From contig SFHU01000032.1 of NCBI GenBank assembly GCA_004555535.1, forward strand, positions 1 through 25,576: 25,576 nucleotides of DNA. Reading direction: 5' to 3'. Both the position numbers and the translations under genes were made by a program. Under the pieces are notes generated by a model. That model saw nothing but the letters and a program-made list of their open reading frames with translations. It ran no database searches and was not told the DNA's origin. Within the stretch, counting starts at the first letter, position 1. Every line of letters starts with the position of its first letter. This stretch comes from Clostridiales bacterium. Lineage in GTDB: Bacteria; Bacillota; Clostridia; Christensenellales; Aristaeellaceae. Positions 21,384 to 25,576 of the stretch are shown in pieces.

Positions 21384-21962
21384 ATGAGCACAGGCAGAAA
21401 GAGCGGAAACAGAACCAGCAGCCGGGAGCAGAGCACGAAAATCGCGTTTTGCGGTCTGATCGTGGGCGTTGCGGTTGTGCTGATGCTGGCGGGCGGGATC
21501 ATCCCCATCGCCACATACTGTACCCCCATGCTCGCGGGCATTCTGCTGCTGCCCATCCTGCTGGAATTCGGTCAAAAGGCTGCCCTGACGGCCTTCGCCG
21601 CCACGGCCCTGATCTCTCTGATCCTGGGCATTGACAAGGAGGCCTCGTTTTTCTTCCTCTTTCTGGGGTATTATCCGATCGTCAAGTGGCAGCTGGACCG
21701 CCGCATCCGCTCAAAGCCCCTGCGCCTGCTCGCCAAGCTGGGGATTTATAACCTTTCCGTCGTGGCCATGTATGCGCTGCTGGGCCTCGTGCTCAACATG
21801 GAGGCCATCGTCGCGGAGTTCAGCGGGATGGGCACGAGCCTGCTCATCGCGTTTGTCGTGCTCTTCAACATCTGCATGCTGATGTACGACCGCCTGCTCA
21901 TGCCGCTCGTCTTCCTCTACGCCAACCGGATCCGGCCGAAGCTGCGCTTCCTTCGCCAGTGA
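21384..21962 (+). CDS. ECF transporter S-component-like or related small multi-pass membrane protein
   Basis: The 192-aa protein has a hydrophilic, basic N terminus (about residues 1-18, STGRKSGNRTSSRE) and then five or six membrane segments. TKIAFCGLIVGVAVVLMLAGGIIPIATYCTPMLA has the feel of ECF S-component starts, as do KAALTAFAATALISLILG and FLGYYPIVKWQLD. I cannot name a substrate. It could instead be a conserved Clostridia membrane protein of no transporter type. The ATG at 21384 follows GGAGGG by seven bases. It has its own promoter, and its stop is seven bases from the convergent rsmA stop, with no terminator visible between them. Confidence 0.6.
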   Translation: MSTGRKSGNRTSSREQSTKIAFCGLIVGVAVVLMLAGGIIPIATYCTPMLAGILLLPILLEFGQKAALTAFAATALISLILGIDKEASFFFLFLGYYPIVKWQLDRRIRSKPLRLLAKLGIYNLSVVAMYALLGLVLNMEAIVAEFSGMGTSLLIAFVVLFNICMLMYDRLLMPLVFLYANRIRPKLRFLRQ

Positions 21963-21969
21963 TCTCCGC

Positions 21970-22839
21970 TTAAGCCTTCGCGCCCTGCCTGGCGGAAAGC
22001 CTGTCCGAAAGCGCGCAGAAATCGCCGATGGACAGCTCCTCCGCGCGCGCCTGAGCCCGGAGGCCTGTCTCTTCAAGCATCGCTGCCGCTTCCTCCCGGC
22101 TCAAGGAAAAGCCGGCAACCAGATTGTTGACCAGCGTCTTGCGGCGCATGACAAACGCCGCGCGGACCAGCCTCAAAAACAGCGCCTCATCCGCGGGGAC
22201 GCAGAGCGGCTGCTCCCTTCTGACGAGCACCATGAAGCTCGAATCGACCTTCGGCGGCGGCGTAAAGCACGCAGCCGGCACATCGAGCGCGCGGCGCACG
22301 TCATAATAGAACTGGCAGAGAATCGCAAGCGGCCCGTAGCCCTCGTCCCCCGGCCCGCTGAGCAGCTTGTCCCCGACCTCCTTCTGGATCATCACGGCGA
22401 TGGACTTCGCCTGCGGCAGCTCAAAGAGCAGCTTGGTGAGCACATCCGTCGTGATATAGTAGGGCAGGTTGGCCGCCACGCGAAGGGAAGCTCCCTCGCC
22501 GAAGGCCTCGCTGACCAGCGGGGCCAGCTTCGTCCGCATGACGTCGCCCTGCACGACGCTCGCGTTTTCGCTGTGCTCCAGCGTCACGCGGAGAATCGGC
22601 AGCAGCGTCTCGTCGATCTCCAGCGCCAGCACCTGTCTGGCCCGTCTGGCCAGCGGCCTGGTCAGCGCGCCGAAGCCGGGACCGATCTCCAGGACGCAGT
22701 CCTCCTGCGTGACCAGGGAGAGATCGGCCAGCTGCTCCAGCAGCGCTTCGTCCTCAATAAAGTTCTGCCCCAGGCTGTGCTTGTGGCGAAATTCGCCGCT
22801 GTGCGGCTTTTTTTGTTTCAAGGCTTTTCCTCCGTCCAT
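21970..22839 (-). CDS. rsmA: 16S rRNA dimethyladenosine transferase
   Basis: RsmA (KsgA) dimethylates two adjacent adenines near the 3' end of 16S rRNA during 30S assembly. The 289-aa protein has HSLGQNFIED near residue 21, the SAM-binding EIGPGFGALT (51-60), the acidic LALEIDE after motif II, VQGDVM, and the catalytic NLPYYIT (124-130). The C-terminal helical domain begins after FTPPPKVDSSFMVL. Length is normal. The ATG at 22839 overlaps the stop of the glycosyltransferase gene by one base (TGATG), implying coupled translation. The usual neighbours (rnmV, yabG, tatD, metG) are not seen here. Confidence 0.96.
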   Translation of the reverse strand: MDGGKALKQKKPHSGEFRHKHSLGQNFIEDEALLEQLADLSLVTQEDCVLEIGPGFGALTRPLARRARQVLALEIDETLLPILRVTLEHSENASVVQGDVMRTKLAPLVSEAFGEGASLRVAANLPYYITTDVLTKLLFELPQAKSIAVMIQKEVGDKLLSGPGDEGYGPLAILCQFYYDVRRALDVPAACFTPPPKVDSSFMVLVRREQPLCVPADEALFLRLVRAAFVMRRKTLVNNLVAGFSLSREEAAAMLEETGLRAQARAEELSIGDFCALSDRLSARQGAKA

Positions 22840-23798
22840 CAGCGCACGCGCTGCGCATCGCTGTCGTTGGTCTCCGCGATGATGTAATGCGGTCTATGCT
22901 TGACCTCCAGATATGTCTTGGCCAGGTATTGCCCGATGATGCCCATGCAAAGGAGCTGAACGCCGCCGATGAAGAGGATGACGCAGATGGTCGAGGCCCA
23001 ACCCGCGACGGGATCACCGAAAATCAGCTTGCGCACAATAATAAACAGAATCATCACGAAGGCGACCGCCGTAAACAGCACGCCTGTGAGCGAGGCCAGG
23101 GAGAGCGGCGCCTGGGAAAAATTGACGATACCGTCAATGGAGTATTTGAACAGCCCCCAAAAGCTCCACTTTGTCTCGCCGGCTACGCGCTCCACATTCT
23201 GAAAGGGCAGCCACTTCGTCCTGAAGCCGATCCAGCCGAAGATACCCTTGGAAAACCGGTTGTATTCGCACATGGAGACGATGGCCTCCACCATTTCGCG
23301 CTTCATCAGCCGGAAATCCCGCGCGCCGTCGACGATGTCAGCCTCGGAGATGCGGTTGATGATTTTATAGAACATTCGGGCAAAGAACGAGCGGATGGGC
23401 GGCTCCCCCGCGCGCGTGACGCGCCGGGTGGCGACGCTGTCATATTCGCCCGCTTCCAGAATGGCCAGCATCTGCGGCAGGAGCTCCGGCGGATCCTGCA
23501 TATCCGCATCCATCACGGCGACATAGTCGCCCTTCGCGTTGCAGAAGCCGGCGAACATCGCGGCTTCCTTGCCGAAGTTGCGGGAAAAGGACAGATACCG
23601 CACGCGCTCGTCCTGTCTGGCCAGCTCCCGCATGACGGACAGCGTGCCGTCCCTGGAGCCGTCGTTGACCAACAGAAGCGAAAGCGCATACTGCGACAGT
23701 CCCTCGGCCACCTTGCAGACAGCGCGATAGAAGACGGGCAGGGCTTCCTCCTCGTTATAGCAGGGAACGATGATCGTCACCGTTTTTTTTGCATCCAT
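22839..23798 (-). CDS. Family 2 glycosyltransferase, polyprenyl-phosphate sugar type (GtrB/CsbB-like)
   Basis: The 319-aa protein has a GT-A catalytic domain: VTIIVPCYNEEEAL (7-20), LLLVNDGSRDGT (41-52), LSFSRNFGKEAAMFAGF, and the metal-binding DADMQDPPE (97-105). Two C-terminal membrane segments (about 235-260 and 268-292) and the closing GQYLAKTYLEVKHRPHYII follow, as in GtrB/CsbB/DPM1-like enzymes. Those enzymes load a sugar onto undecaprenyl phosphate for later transfer outside the membrane. No partner flippase or GtrC-type transferase is present here. I chose the ATG at 23798, nine bases after GAGGGGG. It forms a two-gene unit with rsmA, an odd functional pairing. Confidence 0.92.
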   Translation of the reverse strand: MDAKKTVTIIVPCYNEEEALPVFYRAVCKVAEGLSQYALSLLLVNDGSRDGTLSVMRELARQDERVRYLSFSRNFGKEAAMFAGFCNAKGDYVAVMDADMQDPPELLPQMLAILEAGEYDSVATRRVTRAGEPPIRSFFARMFYKIINRISEADIVDGARDFRLMKREMVEAIVSMCEYNRFSKGIFGWIGFRTKWLPFQNVERVAGETKWSFWGLFKYSIDGIVNFSQAPLSLASLTGVLFTAVAFVMILFIIVRKLIFGDPVAGWASTICVILFIGGVQLLCMGIIGQYLAKTYLEVKHRPHYIIAETNDSDAQRVR

Positions 23799-23832
23799 GC
23801 TTTCGTGCCCCCTCGGATAAAACTGCGCCTTT

Positions 23833-23861
23833 ATTGTTTCATATCCGGCCCCAAATGTCAA
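23833..23861 (-). promoter_or_regulatory. Promoter of the GT2-rsmA unit
   Basis: On the minus strand a perfect TTGACA (23856-23861) is followed after 17 bases by AACAAT (23833-23838), four of six bases to consensus. It lies 35 bases upstream of the ATG and downstream of the yebC terminator. Confidence 0.6.
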
Positions 23862-23903
23862 GACGCGTAAAGGCGGCGGACAACCGGAAATCCTGCGCGC
23901 ACT

Positions 23904-23944
23904 GCATAAAAGCATCCACATGGCCTTGTCCACGTGGATGCTTG
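23904..23944 (-). terminator. Intrinsic terminator after the yebC-family gene
   Basis: GCATCCACATGG (23912-23923) and CCACGTGGATGC (23930-23941) pair over 12 positions with one mismatch. On the minus strand TTTTATG follows. It lies about 80 bases past the stop at 24022. The plus-strand side has only TTGGGTGTTTTGG, so termination is mainly for the minus strand. Confidence 0.8.
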
Positions 23945-24021
23945 GGTGTTTTGGGCTTTCCGGTCAATGACCGGATAACGCGGTATGAGGTTTCTCGGCC
24001 TTCTGCGCCGGGTCAGAAGAG

Positions 24022-24771
24022 TCAGTCGTCCTCGTCCTCTTCCTCCGGCAGATCGCCGTTGTGGTAGACGTCCTGCACGTCGTCCAGATCGTCGAGCATT
24101 TCGAGCATCTTCTGGATCTTCTGCACCGTCTCGGGATCGGTGATTTCGTTGGTCGTCTGCGGGATCATGGTCAGCTCGGCGCTCAGGAAGCTGTAGCCCG
24201 CCTTCTCGAGATTCTCGCGAACCGTCGAGAAATCGCTGACCGTCGTGGTGACCTCAAAGCTGTCCTCGTTCGCCTCGATGTCGGAAGCGCCCGCGTCAAG
24301 GGCCGCCATCATCACCTCGTCCTCGTCCATGCCGGGCTTGCGCTCGATGACGATCAGGCCGACGCTGTCAAACATGTAGGACACGCAGCCGTTCGTGCCC
24401 AGCGAGCCGCCGTTCTTGTCGAAGATATGGCGGATATCGGAGGCCGTGCGGTTGCGATTGTCCGTGACAGTGGAGACGATCACGGCCATGCCGCCCGGCG
24501 CGTAGCCCTCGTAGGTGATCTCCTCGTAATTGACGCTGCCCAGCTCGCCCGCCGCCTTCGCGATGGAGCGCTTGATATTCTCGTTGGGCATGTTGTTGGC
24601 CTTTGCCTTGGCAATCACGTCGCGCAGCTTGCCGTTGGTCGCCGGATCTCCGCCGCCGTCGCGCACGGCGATGGCAATCTCACGGCCGATCTTCGTAAAA
24701 ATTTTGCCGCGCTCGGCATCGGCCTTGCCCTTTTTATGCTTGATATTTGCCCACTTGGAATGGCCTGACAT
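24022..24771 (-). CDS. YebC/PmpR-family protein (transcriptional regulator or TACO1-type translation factor)
   Basis: The 249-aa protein opens with the invariant MSGHSKWANIKHKKGK and continues ADAERGKIFTKIGREI, NMPNENIKRSIAKAAGE, TYEGYAPGGMAVIV and NRTASDIRHIFDKNGGSLG, a textbook YebC sequence. Family members have been described as DNA-binding regulators and, more recently, as factors easing ribosome stalling. The C terminus ends in an acidic tail (PEEEDEDD). I chose the ATG at 24771, nine bases after GGGAGG; the frame stays open 87 codons upstream but through the promoter region. ruvC or other common neighbours are not present. It stands alone between a promoter and a terminator. Confidence 0.96.
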   Translation of the reverse strand: MSGHSKWANIKHKKGKADAERGKIFTKIGREIAIAVRDGGGDPATNGKLRDVIAKAKANNMPNENIKRSIAKAAGELGSVNYEEITYEGYAPGGMAVIVSTVTDNRNRTASDIRHIFDKNGGSLGTNGCVSYMFDSVGLIVIERKPGMDEDEVMMAALDAGASDIEANEDSFEVTTTVSDFSTVRENLEKAGYSFLSAELTMIPQTTNEITDPETVQKIQKMLEMLDDLDDVQDVYHNGDLPEEEDEDD

Positions 24772-24808
24772 AACTGAAAACCTCCCGGTTGATTTTGCTA
24801 CGTCGGCT

Positions 24809-24838
24809 ATTATAGCACGTCCGTCGATCATCGCGCAA
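24809..24838 (-). promoter_or_regulatory. Promoter of the yebC-family gene
   Basis: On the minus strand TTGCGC (24833-24838) and a perfect TATAAT (24809-24814) are 18 bases apart, 37 bases upstream of the ATG at 24771. Confidence 0.68.
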
Positions 24839-24943
24839 CAGAAGGGGGGAGATTTTCTTCGCTTTTTGTGAAATTTCGTGCCTTTTTCCATGCATGACGG
24901 GCCTTTGCGGGCGCATAGCGTCCTTTGAAAAGGAGGGATTTGC

Positions 24944-25576
24944 CTGACTGTCCTGCTTTTGCTGGCCATGCTGGCCGCGATGCTGCTTTTTCCGCAGGTC
25001 TGCATCGCGGCTGCCGCCCAGGCGCTGCGCATCTGGGCGCTCGACGTCGCGCCCAGCCTCTTTCCCTATATGGTGCTTTCCCGGCTGCTGGCGCAGCGGC
25101 TCAGCGCAGCAGGTATTCCGGGGGCGCTCAGTGCTCCGCTGCTCGGACTGCTGGGCGGCTCGCCCTCCGGCGCCTGTGCGCTCAGTGTCTGCGCACAGGA
25201 GGGGCGCCTCTCCTCCCGCGCACTGCATGTGCTCTCCGCCCTCTGCGGCACGATCAGCCCCATGTTCTTCCTGGGGACCATCGCGCGATGGACCGGCGAT
25301 GCCGCCCTGGCCCGCAAGCTGCTGGCAGCGCATCTGATCGGCGCGGGCTATGCGGCGCTGGTCGTCCTGGCGCTCTCCGCGCTCCACAAGCGCCGCCCGG
25401 TTTCCACAAAGCAGGAATCCACCGGCGCCTCTGACAGCCCGATCGTGCAGAGCGTCGATGCCGTGCTCGGCGTCGGCGGATGCATCCTGTTTTACAGCGT
25501 GCTGGCTGCTCTCGTTTCAAGGATTCTGCCCGCTTCTCTTGAGCCGTATCGCCCTGTGCTCCATGCCGCGCTGGAG
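24944..25576 (+). CDS. ylbJ: YlbJ-type sporulation integral membrane protein (partial, 3' end outside window)
   Basis: A hydrophobic frame runs open to the window edge (211 codons from 24944). It shows the YlbJ pattern: a first membrane span, then IWALDVAPSLFPYMVLSRLL, LLGGSPSGACALSVC, CGTISPMFFLGTI and LLAAHLIGAGYAALVVLAL. This is the nucleoside-recognition/gate-type fold seen in SpoVM-unrelated spore membrane proteins. B. subtilis ylbJ is sigma-E dependent and needed for spore cortex formation. AAAAGGAGGG (24928-24937) is a strong ribosome binding site, but the in-frame codon at normal spacing is CTG (24944). The first in-frame ATG is at 24968, 30 bases away. The nearby TTG (24940) is in another frame. 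I gave the CTG position with doubt; 24968 is the conservative alternative. Confidence 0.82.
   Translation, partial: MTVLLLLAMLAAMLLFPQVCIAAAAQALRIWALDVAPSLFPYMVLSRLLAQRLSAAGIPGALSAPLLGLLGGSPSGACALSVCAQEGRLSSRALHVLSALCGTISPMFFLGTIARWTGDAALARKLLAAHLIGAGYAALVVLALSALHKRRPVSTKQESTGASDSPIVQSVDAVLGVGGCILFYSVLAALVSRILPASLEPYRPVLHAALE

Noticed and set aside
22887..23870. A 327-codon plus-strand frame opposite the GT2 gene.
   Set aside because: Antisense shadow with no recognisable domain, while the opposite strand shows all GT2 motifs.
23941..24021. CCGGTC-AATGA-CCGG near 23960 as a third copy of the repeat at 7499 and 8281.
   Set aside because: It shares only a short CCGG palindrome; the flanking blocks of the repeat are absent.
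24840..24930. A sporulation sigma-factor promoter upstream of ylbJ.
   Set aside because: CATAGCGT near 24914 loosely recalls a sigma-E -10 box, but I found no matching -35 box at proper spacing.
24772..25032. N-terminal extension of the YebC-family protein by 87 codons.
   Set aside because: It crosses the promoter and antisense of ylbJ. The MSGHSKW start with GGGAGG is the family start.

Overview
The window reads as chromosome of an endospore-forming, G+C-rich member of the Firmicutes (class Clostridia). The SpoIID/LytB-type protein at the left edge and the YlbJ-type sporulation membrane protein at the right edge argue for sporulation. A phenylalanine T-box, a TPP riboswitch, strong AGGAGG-type ribosome binding sites, DivIVA/SepF/YlmH and the IreB-RuvX-DUF1292 order all point to Firmicutes. 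No order or genus can be fixed from the sequence alone. I see no rRNA, tRNA, CRISPR array, transposase, phage gene or integrase; this is a housekeeping region, and what is unusual is in gene order, fusions and leader elements.

Layout from left to right. (1) A SpoIID-type protein (1-1616, minus, cut by the window edge) with its own promoter. (2) A five-gene minus operon, pheS-pheT-aroE-ppa-C26 amidotransferase (7473 down to 1774), behind a T-box leader and closed by a terminator at 1721-1760. (3) ireB, a ruvX-DUF1292 fusion and a separate DUF1292 gene (9391 down to 7894, minus) behind a consensus promoter. Two copies of a ~100-nt imperfect repeat lie just upstream of the ribosome binding sites of the DUF1292 gene and of pheS. 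(4) An AI-2E-family membrane protein (9461-10489, minus). (5) A minus operon DUF5665-lspA-RluA-type pseudouridine synthase-PRC-barrel protein-53-aa protein (12954 down to 10576), closed by a terminator. (6) A probable eight-gene minus operon aroK-Nudix-THUMP/methyltransferase-like-HlyD-like-yggS-sepF-ylmH-divIVA (19024 down to 13089), with a promoter at 19057-19085 and a terminator at 13054-13080. (7) Plus strand: argF, then thiT behind a TPP riboswitch, then an ECF S-component-like membrane protein. (8) Minus strand: a GT2 glycosyltransferase overlapping rsmA by one base, and a YebC-family regulator. (9) Plus strand: ylbJ, cut by the right edge, with no ordinary start codon next to its strong ribosome binding site.

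How the genes fit together. Region 2 links phenylalanyl-tRNA charging (PheST), aromatic biosynthesis (AroE) and removal of the pyrophosphate released by aminoacylation (Ppa) under one amino-acid-sensing leader. Regions 5 and 6 correspond to the conserved block downstream of the division/cell-wall cluster (yggS/ylmE, sepF, ylmH, divIVA, lspA, RluD-like), but ylmG is absent, a DUF5665 gene stands between divIVA and lspA, and the block is headed by shikimate kinase. Region 3 matches the Bacillus yrzL-yrrK-yrzB order, with yrrI (AI-2E) and yrrD (PRC-barrel) nearby but without alaS. I see no obviously new multi-gene system. The best candidates for something undescribed are the repeated leader element with two mutually exclusive hairpins (7499-7598 and 8281-8388), the RuvX-DUF1292 fusion, the degenerate THUMP/methyltransferase-like protein, and the makeup of the T-box operon.
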